Virus record (IMG/VR): IMGVR_UViG_3300030380_002418
Span: 1 to 27,464 of that record
Source: a virus
Length of the DNA: 27,464 nucleotides
Strand: one strand, 5' to 3'
This document shows, piece after piece, positions 1 to 6,041 of the stretch; the first letter of the stretch is position 1, and the number at the start of each line of letters is the position of its first letter. Position numbers and translations under genes: made by a program. The notes beneath the pieces were generated by a model. That model worked only from the letters and a program-made list of their open reading frames with translations, made no database searches and was not told the DNA's origin.

Positions 1-332
1 CTTGTCATTGACATTTTTTGATGAAATATTCTATTCCCTATTTTTAGTAATTTTTCTTGTGTTTTTGGATGTACGGTGGATTTTGCCTCAGTAAAGTACT
101 TGTCTAAATATATAAATTCATTTTCCGTCAAACATTCTGGTTTTTTATATGGAAAAAGTTTATTTAGTTTTTCTTTACGTTCATCGCAACCACAATCTTC
201 GCCAAGTACCCATTTAGCTATTTTAGCTATTCCTGTTTTTTCAAGTACCTTTTCAACTGTATCTCCTAATCCTTTAGCCTTTGTACTTTTTATACTCTTC
301 TTTGCTTTCTTTCCTGATTTTTTCTTTGGCAT
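1..332 (-). CDS. Conserved phage protein of unknown function, C-terminus beyond the left edge
   Basis: The ORF opens at ATG 332-330 and stays open to base 1, giving 110 residues without a stop. The N-terminus is lysine-rich (MPKKKSGKKAKKSIK). It is followed by KGLGDTVEKVLEKTGIAKIA and a Cys-containing segment, GEDCGCDERKEKLNKLFPYK (residues about 45-64). I recall similar GEDCGC-type small proteins in Flavobacteriia phages, but know of no demonstrated function; the lysines and clustered cysteines allow nucleic-acid or metal binding. The first 59 nt overlap the 3' end of the sigma-factor gene in another frame. No later ATG keeps the conserved part, so the overlapping start is preferred. A terminase gene may follow beyond the edge; this is inferred from general layout only. 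Confidence 0.75.
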   Translation of the reverse strand, partial: MPKKKSGKKAKKSIKSTKAKGLGDTVEKVLEKTGIAKIAKWVLGEDCGCDERKEKLNKLFPYKKPECLTENEFIYLDKYFTEAKSTVHPKTQEKLLKIGNRIFHQKMSMT

Positions 333-843
333 TTGTTAATGTATTAAATATTGAACTTAAACTTATTTTTGTCTCTTTACTAATATCTCGCATACTCATA
401 TTAGTATTTAAATATAACTTAGTTAGCTTCTTATCGTACCAATACCAATCTTCAATAACGCTATCAATCTTGTTATAGAGTGCCTCTAAGTTAACTTTTT
501 TTTTGTAATTATCATTATGTTGCTCAACATCATAAACTATTTGATTCATAATATAATTAAATTTTTCATTGTCTATATCTGAAAACAATACTGTTTTTTT
601 ATTTTTATTATAATTAGTAAACTTACTATAATATAAGTTTCTTAATGTAATATATATGTAAAATGTATTGATTTCAGTTTCATTATACATAATTCTTTTT
701 ACATCTTTAGTATAATCATACATTCTAATATACATATCTTGAACTAACTCGTTGGCATCATTATTATTTAATTTAAAACTCTTAGCCATATTTATCCATT
801 CATTATGCCTCTTGGCTAATATGTCAAGTATCTTAGAGCTCAT
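274..843 (-). CDS. Sigma-70-like RNA polymerase sigma factor (phage-encoded)
   Basis: This 189-aa protein has the layout of a small two-domain sigma factor. Residues about 20-75 resemble region 2: a helix DANELVQDMYIRMYDY like the polymerase-binding helix, then a Tyr/Phe-rich stretch FYIYITLRNLYY. Residues about 135-178 resemble region 4, with a helix-turn-helix MSMRDISKETKISLSSIFNT and a basic recognition helix. The middle linker is Asn/Lys-rich. The family redirects host RNA polymerase to specific promoters; here it could drive late or middle phage genes, which is an inference. It overlaps the upstream nuclease gene by 11 nt and the downstream gene by 59 nt, so it is probably translated as part of the replication operon. 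It could instead be a sigma-like regulator without full promoter-melting activity. Confidence 0.72.
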   Translation of the reverse strand: MSSKILDILAKRHNEWINMAKSFKLNNNDANELVQDMYIRMYDYTKDVKRIMYNETEINTFYIYITLRNLYYSKFTNYNKNKKTVLFSDIDNEKFNYIMNQIVYDVEQHNDNYKKKVNLEALYNKIDSVIEDWYWYDKKLTKLYLNTNMSMRDISKETKISLSSIFNTLTNAKEKIRKESKEEYKKYKG

Positions 844-1123
844 CTTTAAATATTATGTCTCTAAGTTTATTAAATGAGTTTACAACATGATAATTACCTT
901 GCCATTCAGCTTGAAACTTTATTTCGTCTGGCGTAAGCTTTTGTTGTGCTAACGGTTTATCTCCATCTTTAATTTCTATAAGATAATTGTTACCTGCATA
1001 TCCTACTATAATATCTGGTGCACCTTTGCCTAATTGATGAGTATGGAGGACAGAGCATCCTATCTCTCTAATCTGAGAGACAATCTTTTTTTGGTTAGCA
1101 TCTACTCTTGCTCTTTTTCGCAT
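833..1123 (-). CDS. VRR-NUC domain nuclease
   Basis: A 96-aa single-domain protein with the PD-(D/E)xK layout of VRR-NUC nucleases. It shows GKGAPDIIVG with candidate Asp37, then NYLIEIKDG with Glu50 and Lys52, then LTPDEIKFQAEW and a final VVNSF strand. Stand-alone phage VRR-NUC proteins act as structure-specific endonucleases, including Holliday-junction cleavage, so a role in processing replication or recombination intermediates before packaging is likely. The length is normal for the minimal domain. It overlaps the primase-helicase by 22 nt and the sigma-like gene by 11 nt, a pattern typical of translational coupling. The domain call is strong; the exact substrate is not visible from sequence. 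Confidence 0.88.
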   Translation of the reverse strand: MRKRARVDANQKKIVSQIREIGCSVLHTHQLGKGAPDIIVGYAGNNYLIEIKDGDKPLAQQKLTPDEIKFQAEWQGNYHVVNSFNKLRDIIFKDEL

Positions 1124-2829
1124 CTGATATTATCTACACTATCAAAGGGTGTTTGATTGTTAAAATAATATCTGTTTGATTTCCTATGATATGTTATGCC
1201 TTCAATATCTTGTGGATAACCTACCAATTTTTGTTTCTTTATTTTTTGACTGCCAAACGTAACCTCAGTATTACTAAAATCTAAAGCTCTATTTGGTCTC
1301 CATACAAAAAGTACATTATCACTTTTATCTGCAAAAGTACCACCACCTTTAATCGTGTTGACATCTGGTTTTCTATATCTACCATTGTCATCTTTTTGTG
1401 GTGTAACTTGGTGTGCAACTAAATGAACAGAGATTTTATTCTCTACGGCAAACCTTTTTAACTCACTCATAAATCTACTTATGTATAAGTCTTCTCTTTC
1501 GCCTCTTTGCATCCTGTGTTGTACAGTATTGTATGGGTCAATAATCAATGAACGTATGCCTTTTGTTTTTACTAAAAACTTAGCTCTTTCAAATATGTCT
1601 TCTAATTTATAACTTTTTTTTGGATATATAATAAAAAAATGTTTTTTCATAAAATCCATACCTTGTTTAAATTCAGCTTCACTCATATAATTGTTTTGAT
1701 AAAAAGGGTCTGAACTTTTGCCTATGTAACATTCTATCAAATCATGAAAGAAATCATTTATAGGCATATTCTCTGGGCTAAACACTGCAAACTTCCAACC
1801 ATCATGAAATGCCTTTAAAACTGATAGCTGATTTAAAAACATACTTTTTCCTTCGTTCTGATAACCTGTCCATATATTAACCTCACCATTACGCCAAGTC
1901 CATGCCCTATCAATAGCTTCTATATGTGTTGTTGAACCTCGTTCTTGTCCGTTTCTGTAACCATCTAACATACTATCGTATATATCACTGACATCAAAAA
2001 CACCTTCTACTTTAGGCACTCTAGCGTGTTTAAATCTATGCTGTAACGATTCTATGCCTTCATTAAGTAAAACCTCATTAGCATCTTTATATGGATTTGT
2101 ATCTATTAATCTTATTTTTTCAGCACCAATCCTTCTTATTAGTTCCTCTTCTAAATACCTTCCGTTTTCATCATTATCTGTACATAAGTAAACTACTTTT
2201 GCATTGTCAAACACTTCATAAGAGTTTGTAATACATTCTAGTTTTTTATCTAAGTTTTTGTCTCTGGCATTTGGTGCACCCATATTTACAGAGGTATGCC
2301 AAGTGAAACCTGCAACCTCCCAACTTAATGAATCAAATTCACCTTCACAAAGTATTACAAAATCCTGATTTACTACTCTATCGTAATTAAATATAATAGG
2401 TTGACCATTTTTTGATTGAGTAAATGTTTTATTATTAATGCCTCTTGTTTTATAATTTACAAGCTCATTATTTTTTAGATATGGGAATACAACACTTTTG
2501 CCATCTTTAGTAGTAGTTATTTTATTATTTTCAATAACTTCATTTGTTATGCCTCTACTGTTAAGAAACTTTATGGCACTTGAATTTATTTTCTTTAAAT
2601 TATTTGTAGTCGGCTTGGTATATATTTTTTGTTGTATCATATTGTTGTTAGGGTTTACAGAACCATTCCAACCACAATGGTGGCAGTGATATAATCCATC
2701 ATCTAAGTTTATAGAAAGCGATGTATCACTTTTATTTTTCCTAGTATGACTACATTTTGGGCACTTTACTTTCTGTTGAGAGTATTTGCCTTTAGGTACG
2801 ATTCCAATTTTTACAAAGTTTTCTTGCAT
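1102..2829 (-). CDS. Bifunctional DNA primase-helicase (T7 gp4-like)
   Basis: The 575-aa protein combines primase and helicase in the order seen in T7 gp4. A zinc-binding module has Cys23 and Cys26 (CPKC) and Cys49 and Cys52 (YHCHHCG). A TOPRIM domain has CEGEFDS (Glu162) and the acidic CTDNDENG motif (about 216-223). A RecA-like DnaB-family helicase domain has Walker A GYQNEGKS (322-329), Walker B SLIIDP (Asp431) and a downstream HLVAHQ motif (469-474). It would unwind the fork and lay down RNA primers. The length matches the family (about 550-600 aa). It follows a short intergenic region with palindromic repeats and leads into the nuclease and sigma-like genes. All key motifs are present, so the gene looks intact. 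Confidence 0.95.
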   Translation of the reverse strand: MQENFVKIGIVPKGKYSQQKVKCPKCSHTRKNKSDTSLSINLDDGLYHCHHCGWNGSVNPNNNMIQQKIYTKPTTNNLKKINSSAIKFLNSRGITNEVIENNKITTTKDGKSVVFPYLKNNELVNYKTRGINNKTFTQSKNGQPIIFNYDRVVNQDFVILCEGEFDSLSWEVAGFTWHTSVNMGAPNARDKNLDKKLECITNSYEVFDNAKVVYLCTDNDENGRYLEEELIRRIGAEKIRLIDTNPYKDANEVLLNEGIESLQHRFKHARVPKVEGVFDVSDIYDSMLDGYRNGQERGSTTHIEAIDRAWTWRNGEVNIWTGYQNEGKSMFLNQLSVLKAFHDGWKFAVFSPENMPINDFFHDLIECYIGKSSDPFYQNNYMSEAEFKQGMDFMKKHFFIIYPKKSYKLEDIFERAKFLVKTKGIRSLIIDPYNTVQHRMQRGEREDLYISRFMSELKRFAVENKISVHLVAHQVTPQKDDNGRYRKPDVNTIKGGGTFADKSDNVLFVWRPNRALDFSNTEVTFGSQKIKKQKLVGYPQDIEGITYHRKSNRYYFNNQTPFDSVDNIRCEKEQE

Positions 2830-2854
2830 AGTATAAAATTTCTGCTATATTTTA

Positions 2855-2915
2855 TAATACACTATGTAATATATTACACTATGTATTATTTATTTATATA
2901 ATACACAGTGTATTA
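2855..2915. repeat. Cluster 1 of a 17-bp near-palindrome (3 copies)
   Basis: Three 17-bp units lie at 2855-2871 (TAATACACTATGTAATA), 2872-2888 (TATTACACTATGTATTA) and 2899-2915 (TAATACACAGTGTATTA). The third is a perfect inverted repeat around its central base; the first two abut directly. The cluster fills the gap between the winged-helix gene, whose stop codon it touches, and the primase-helicase. The same unit recurs six times at 25132-25223. Symmetry and repetition suggest dimeric protein binding sites, either operators or replication-initiator sites; this function is inferred. Confidence 0.85.
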
Positions 2916-3218
2916 CATAGAACTGACATTCTTGGCACTTGGGCTAACGTAAATCTTACGTTCTTTTCCGTCATTTCCTAAACTCTTTGTTTTTCTTTTT
3001 ATGTATTTCTTGTTTTCTAATTTGTTTAATATCCTATATAAAGTTCTATCGTTTAAATTTAATGCCATACAAATACTTTCATTTGAGGCATAACAATAAC
3101 CTTTTTTAATTGTTAGTGAATCTATATAAGATAAAACCGTTGCTTCTGATATTGTTAAATTTGTGTTCATAAATGCTAAATTAATATTAACGTATTTTGT
3201 GTTTTTTCTTTGTGTCAT
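2913..3218 (-). CDS. Winged-helix DNA-binding protein
   Basis: A 101-aa protein whose central part reads as a winged helix-turn-helix. LTISEATVLSYIDSL is the first helix, YASNESICMALNLNDRTLYR (about 42-61) is the helix-turn-helix, ILNKLENKKYIKRK follows, and a basic wing KSLGNDGKERKIYVS completes the domain. This arrangement occurs in phage replication initiators and helix-turn-helix regulators with MarR- or DnaD-N-like folds. A terminator lies just upstream and the first 17-bp near-palindrome cluster touches its stop codon, so it is a natural candidate for binding those sites. That link is only positional. It could be a replisome organiser rather than a repressor. Fold call fairly sure, function open. 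Confidence 0.75.
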   Translation of the reverse strand: MTQRKNTKYVNINLAFMNTNLTISEATVLSYIDSLTIKKGYCYASNESICMALNLNDRTLYRILNKLENKKYIKRKTKSLGNDGKERKIYVSPSAKNVSSM

Positions 3219-3228
3219 GATTTTAGAT

Positions 3229-3260
3229 AAAAATCCCCCAAAACTTAACGTAATGGGGGA
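3229..3260 (-). terminator. Intrinsic terminator after the SSB-like gene
   Basis: On the minus strand TCCCCCA (3260-3254) pairs with TGGGGGA (3240-3234) around a 13-nt loop, followed by a short T run. It sits 8 nt past the SSB-like stop and before the winged-helix gene, so it would at least partly end the recombination transcript. Confidence 0.8.
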
Positions 3261-3267
3261 ATGTTAA

Positions 3268-3528
3268 TTAAAACGGTAAATCTGGTGTTGGTAATGCTTG
3301 AGCAGGTTGCGATTGCTTTTGAGCATCTGGCTTATATTCATCTAGCCAAACTGAGTGAGTTTTACCATACTGGTCAGTTTCTTTCTTGTTTCCAATAGTA
3401 AGCTTTAAATAACGCTTTCCATTGTACTCAATCCAAGAATCTTTAGTTTTTTCTTCACTAATAGTAAAGTTAATTAGGTCGTAGTTTCCAACTTTTTTTC
3501 CACTACCTACATACTTTTTTTCATTCAT
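3268..3528 (-). CDS. Putative single-stranded DNA-binding protein with LPF tail
   Basis: An 86-aa protein beginning MNEKKYVGSGKKVGNYDLIN. A beta-rich core (FTISEEKTKD, RYLKLTIGNKK, HSVWLDEY) is followed by a low-complexity Gln/Ala/Pro linker and the C-terminus PTPDLPF. A short disordered linker ending in an acidic residue plus LPF is the hallmark of bacterial SSB C-terminal tails that recruit replication partners. The core is shorter than a classical OB-fold SSB (about 110 aa). It may be a minimal phage SSB or a partner protein that mimics the tail. It lies between the ERF gene and the winged-helix/primase genes, consistent with recombination or replication. The function is inferred mainly from the tail and context. 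Confidence 0.55.
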   Translation of the reverse strand: MNEKKYVGSGKKVGNYDLINFTISEEKTKDSWIEYNGKRYLKLTIGNKKETDQYGKTHSVWLDEYKPDAQKQSQPAQALPTPDLPF

Positions 3529-3542
3529 AATTTTAATTTAAT

Positions 3543-4106
3543 TTAGGTTAATAATAATTTTTCTACTTTCTTACTTACTTTATATTTTTTTCTAATATCG
3601 GTGATAGTAAAACCTTTTTCTTTAATAGCTTGTTTAGCTTTATTAAATTTATCTCCTTTGTCTTCTAGCCAGTCTTTATTTGGCTCTAAGACAGCCGTAG
3701 AGGCGTTTTTAGACGTGTTAGAGTGATTATTAGTAGCATCTGCATCTTTTGTATCATCAATTAAAAATAAGCCGTTTAAAGCGTACTTTCTAGCATAACT
3801 ACTTGATGCACCGTAGCATTGAGCTACATCCATTCCTTTACGATTTAAGTTAATACCTGCTTGAGCTCTGACTTGTATTTTATCTACACCGTCAGTAATC
3901 TCTGCAACTGCATTAACAAATAATGGGTCTGGAGCAATAGAATCAGTAATAGTAAGCAATAACTCTTCTTTTGCCAATAAAGGCTTTACTGCCTCTAAGA
4001 TGTCTTCACAACTTCTGTAATTATAGTTACCGAAATTGTTTCTTTGATTTTTAGGTGCTTTCAAACTCCCTTGAATACGCACCAACTTCTTTGTTAAGTT
4101 TTTCAT
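3543..4106 (-). CDS. ERF-family single-strand annealing protein
   Basis: A 187-aa protein starting at ATG 4106 (MKNLTKKLVRIQGSLKAPKN). The first half matches ERF-type recombinases: NFGNYNYRSCEDILEAVKPL, then ELLLTITDS, a strand VNAVAEITDG, and the QCYGASSSYARKYALNGLF segment. The family coats single-stranded DNA and promotes annealing during phage recombination or replication. The C-terminal third is a charged linker (residues about 130-150) and a basic tail IRKKYKVSKKVEKLL. An in-frame ORF extends upstream to 4232, but its extra 42 residues cross a terminator hairpin and look non-coding, so the 4106 start is chosen. A promoter-like TATGTTTG box lies just before it. The SSB-like gene follows after 14 nt. 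Confidence 0.85.
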   Translation of the reverse strand: MKNLTKKLVRIQGSLKAPKNQRNNFGNYNYRSCEDILEAVKPLLAKEELLLTITDSIAPDPLFVNAVAEITDGVDKIQVRAQAGINLNRKGMDVAQCYGASSSYARKYALNGLFLIDDTKDADATNNHSNTSKNASTAVLEPNKDWLEDKGDKFNKAKQAIKEKGFTITDIRKKYKVSKKVEKLLLT

Positions 4107-4110
4107 GTAA

Positions 4111-4141
4111 CAAACATATAGATAAAATATGTCATGTGCAA
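4111..4141 (-). promoter_or_regulatory. Candidate Bacteroidota-type promoter for the ERF gene
   Basis: On the minus strand TATGTTTG (4118-4111) matches the Bacteroidota -7 consensus TAnnTTTG. A TTG (4141-4139) lies 20 nt upstream, the usual place for the -33 element. The -7 box ends only 4 nt before the ATG at 4106, so the transcript would have almost no leader. It lies directly downstream of a terminator. Confidence 0.55.
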
Positions 4142-4151
4142 GACAAAAGAC

Positions 4152-4180
4152 AAAAAAAAGAGGCAACATCTTGCTACCCC
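4152..4180 (-). terminator. Intrinsic terminator upstream of the ERF gene
   Basis: On the minus strand GCAA (4174-4171) pairs with TTGC (4166-4163) across a GATG loop. The stem extends through a 2-nt bulge by GGGG against CTC/T, and eight T residues follow (4159-4152). It would stop transcripts entering from the lysis operon or from the upstream promoter-like box. The stem is imperfect, so it may be a partial terminator. Confidence 0.6.
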
Positions 4181-4217
4181 TTTTCATTGAAAACAAAGAA
4201 ATCAACAGATATTCGCA

Positions 4218-4299
4218 CCCTATTGAATTCACAAAGATATAAAAATACCTATTAAATTCATAGAGGGTATTGAATTTATTTATACACCTATTAAATTTA
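4218..4299. repeat. Four 13-bp direct repeats with an embedded promoter-like box
   Basis: On the plus strand four related units lie at 4219-4231 (CCTATTGAATTCA), 4248-4260 (CCTATTAAATTCA), 4266-4278 (GGTATTGAATTTA) and 4287-4299 (CCTATTAAATTTA). Spacings are 29, 18 and 21 bp. Between copies 1 and 2 the minus strand reads TATCTTTG (4239-4232), a good TAnnTTTG -7 box with no evident -33 TTG. Copy 4 overlaps the stop of the 41-aa gene. Two more copies lie at 25481-25510. The arrangement looks like an operator array around a promoter. Confidence 0.75.
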
Positions 4300-4422
4300 A
4301 CGACCCTGACCTCTGTACTTTTTCTTATACTTTACCTGACCTTTACTTGCATTTTTAGAATGTACATTAGGTCTTTTAGTACGTTTGTTTGGTCTGTACT
4401 TGCTTATAACTAACTTAGCCAT
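4297..4422 (-). CDS. 41-aa very basic small protein
   Basis: A short ORF from ATG 4422 to TAA 4299-4297 encodes MAKLVISKYRPNKRTKRPNV and then a Lys/Arg/Tyr-rich second half ending KKKYRGQGR. About a third of its residues are Lys or Arg. Its start overlaps the end of the holin-like gene by 8 nt (GGC TAA inside ATGGCTAAG), typical of coupled translation. Its stop overlaps a regulatory repeat. I recall tiny basic proteins of this sort (SKYRPN... YRGQGR) in Bacteroidota phages, with no known role. The composition suggests nucleic-acid or membrane-surface binding. The ORF is short, but the overlap and composition support it. Confidence 0.7.
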   Translation of the reverse strand: MAKLVISKYRPNKRTKRPNVHSKNASKGQVKYKKKYRGQGR

Positions 4423-4879
4423 TCTTTTTAAATATGTCTATTGCTTTTTCACTTGACCTACCACCAAAGTAAGCTAATACAACAGCCATCATTACTTTTT
4501 CAAATGTATCGTTCCAAGTAGCGCCAATAGTAAACGGTACATTATCTATACTATCTAATATGCCTGCTAAAGAAAAAACAACAATACACCATATTAAAAC
4601 CATTGGTCTTACATTTTTAGCCATCCATGAATCGCTATTACTATCAGATTCCCACCTAGAAGTTATAGCTTCCATTTCTTTATTTTGTTGCTCGTAAATC
4701 ATTTGTTGTAGTTTTATCTTATCATCACTAGATATTTTAGATTTACCTATTTCAGCTATAGCCTCTTCTGGAGAACTAACACCACTTAATACTTTTCCTA
4801 GTGTTGGATTTATCATTGATGCTGCACCAAATAATAATTTGCCAACTGTAGTTTCCTTAAATTTCTTTTTATCCGACAT
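4415..4879 (-). CDS. Holin-like membrane protein
   Basis: A 154-aa protein with a soluble N-terminal half (KETTVGKLLFGAASMINPTL, then a charged helix about 50-80). SWMAKNVRPMVLIWCIVVFS leads into a membrane helix (about 92-110), and a second hydrophobic helix VMMAVVLAYFGG (about 129-140) is followed by RSSEKAI. The SWxAxNxRPM segment before a membrane helix and the final FGGRSxEK motif match the three-TM holin family found in gene transfer agents and many phages. Such proteins let the endolysin reach the cell wall. It overlaps the M15 endolysin gene by 11 nt, which supports a lysis role. Exact topology is not certain. Confidence 0.75.
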   Translation of the reverse strand: MSDKKKFKETTVGKLLFGAASMINPTLGKVLSGVSSPEEAIAEIGKSKISSDDKIKLQQMIYEQQNKEMEAITSRWESDSNSDSWMAKNVRPMVLIWCIVVFSLAGILDSIDNVPFTIGATWNDTFEKVMMAVVLAYFGGRSSEKAIDIFKKNG

Positions 4880-5342
4880 TTGTTATATCTATATATTTAG
4901 TTTTACCATTTTCTCTTATAGCTTTTAAGCATCTTTTTCTGTTAGAATCAGCATCTACATAACTAACATGAACCCAATCAGGGCTATCATTTGTGCCAAA
5001 CTCCCAAATAAGTTGGTCAAAGTCGAGATTATCTTTAATATAATAATACATATAAGCATTACTAACGTGACCGTAAATATCGTCAATATCAATAGCACGT
5101 CCTTGACAATGTTGGCTTTTACTGCTGCCTCCAATAGCTTTATTAAGTTCTTCACATCTATAAAATGAGTTTATTTTAATTGGTGCACCAACTGCTTCTC
5201 TAAGTGGCTCAAACACCTTATTAGCTACCATCTCCATATTTTGTAAGTGATATTCATTAGGCACATTATCTATACCTAAACGTAAAGCTGTTGCACTTCT
5301 AGTAGCTTCTTTATAAGTTATATGTTTACTTATTCTATTCAT
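4869..5342 (-). CDS. M15-family peptidoglycan endopeptidase (endolysin)
   Basis: A 157-aa protein with the D,D-carboxypeptidase-like M15 zinc peptidase fold. INSFYRCEELNKAIGG leads to SQHCQGRAIDID, which supplies His78 and Asp85, and WVHVS supplies His125; these are the three expected zinc ligands. LIWEF lies between them as expected. It should cleave peptide cross-links in peptidoglycan at lysis. It lacks a signal peptide, so it would need the neighbouring holin. Its ATG overlaps the lipoprotein stop (TAATG) and its end overlaps the holin-like gene by 11 nt. The length is typical of a single-domain M15 endolysin. All ligands are present. Confidence 0.92.
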   Translation of the reverse strand: MNRISKHITYKEATRSATALRLGIDNVPNEYHLQNMEMVANKVFEPLREAVGAPIKINSFYRCEELNKAIGGSSKSQHCQGRAIDIDDIYGHVSNAYMYYYIKDNLDFDQLIWEFGTNDSPDWVHVSYVDADSNRKRCLKAIRENGKTKYIDITNVG

Positions 5343-5698
5343 TATTTATCGTTTCTTTTATCTTTTATAGCATTCATATCTATTCTTGATATGTCTTTTG
5401 TTTGATAATTATTAGAAGTACTACTAGAATTATTGTTACTAGAACTACTATTAGATTCATAATATATTTTATTAGAGTATATATTATTATATCTCCAGTT
5501 ATTATAGTAATAAGGATTCCATTCCCTAGCATACAGAGGATATATAGATTGATAAATATTAGGGCGTATTTTATCTATTGGTAATAGTAGAGTATCTCCT
5601 TCTGATGTAACCGCTAAAACGTGCTTGATTGTTGGTTTTGGGGTGTAAGTTCCGCACCCTATTATTAACATTAGTATTAAACATATAATAAATCTCAT
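5342..5698 (-). CDS. Small lipoprotein of the lysis cassette
   Basis: A 118-aa protein with an N-terminal hydrophobic segment ending in a lipobox, FIICLILMLIIGCG, predicting lipidation at Cys15. The mature part has a compact region (HVLAVTSEGDTLLLPIDKI), a Tyr/Asn-rich stretch (YYYNNWRYNNIYSNKIYY) and a Ser/Asn low-complexity segment near residues 82-97. The endolysin gene follows directly with a TAATG overlap. Its place beside endolysin and holin suggests an envelope-disruption role such as an outer-membrane spanin component. No paired inner-membrane spanin is proven, although the coiled-coil membrane protein at 6038-6319 could be a partner. Lipidation is the firm part of the call. Confidence 0.7.
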   Translation of the reverse strand: MRFIICLILMLIIGCGTYTPKPTIKHVLAVTSEGDTLLLPIDKIRPNIYQSIYPLYAREWNPYYYNNWRYNNIYSNKIYYESNSSSSNNNSSSTSNNYQTKDISRIDMNAIKDKRNDK

Positions 5699-5699
5699 T

Positions 5700-6041
5700 T
5701 TAATTTGTACTTGCTCTTCTAGGTTTATTAATTCTATTTATAGTATTCTGTATTTCTAATCTAGTAGCTTTAATTTGCAAAGATATATCTGCTACATATT
5801 GCATTCTAACCCTACCTGATTTATCCATAATAACAATTACAGGAACAGCCATAATTTTATTCTGAATATCTTTAGGTTGGTCTTTTAAGTAACTAAACTT
5901 TACAGTAGCTCCTGTAATATCACTTAAATCGTAATTATTCTTTTTATTCCATTCTGCATTTATTTGCAGAACTGTTACGTCTTGACTATATACAGAGACC
6001 GCAACCAATACACATATCACACATAATATTAATTTTTTCAT
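5700..6041 (-). CDS. Exported thioredoxin-fold-like protein lacking CxxC
   Basis: A 113-aa protein with a clear signal peptide (MKKLILCVICVLVAVSVYSQ, cleavage near residue 20). VTVLQINAEWNKKNN follows, then KFSYLKDQ, and IMAVPVIVIMDKSGRVRMQY. The last motif, with Pro67 after Val, looks like the cis-proline and strands 4-5 of a thioredoxin fold, and INAEWN sits where the WCxxC active site would be. The redox cysteines are absent, so a thiol oxidoreductase role is unlikely; a structural or binding role in the periplasm is more plausible. It is followed after 1 nt by the lipoprotein gene. The fold is inferred from pattern, so the function is open. Confidence 0.6.
   Translation of the reverse strand: MKKLILCVICVLVAVSVYSQDVTVLQINAEWNKKNNYDLSDITGATVKFSYLKDQPKDIQNKIMAVPVIVIMDKSGRVRMQYVADISLQIKATRLEIQNTINRINKPRRASTN

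Noticed and set aside
2855-2915. Resemblance of TAATACACTATG to the T7 promoter
   Set aside because: Only the first part matches, the units are near-palindromic rather than promoter-like, and no single-subunit RNA polymerase is visible.
4107-4232. In-frame 42-residue extension of the ERF protein to a start at 4232
   Set aside because: It crosses the terminator hairpin, its sequence is hydrophobic and unlike the family, and the 4106 ATG matches the expected ERF N-terminus.
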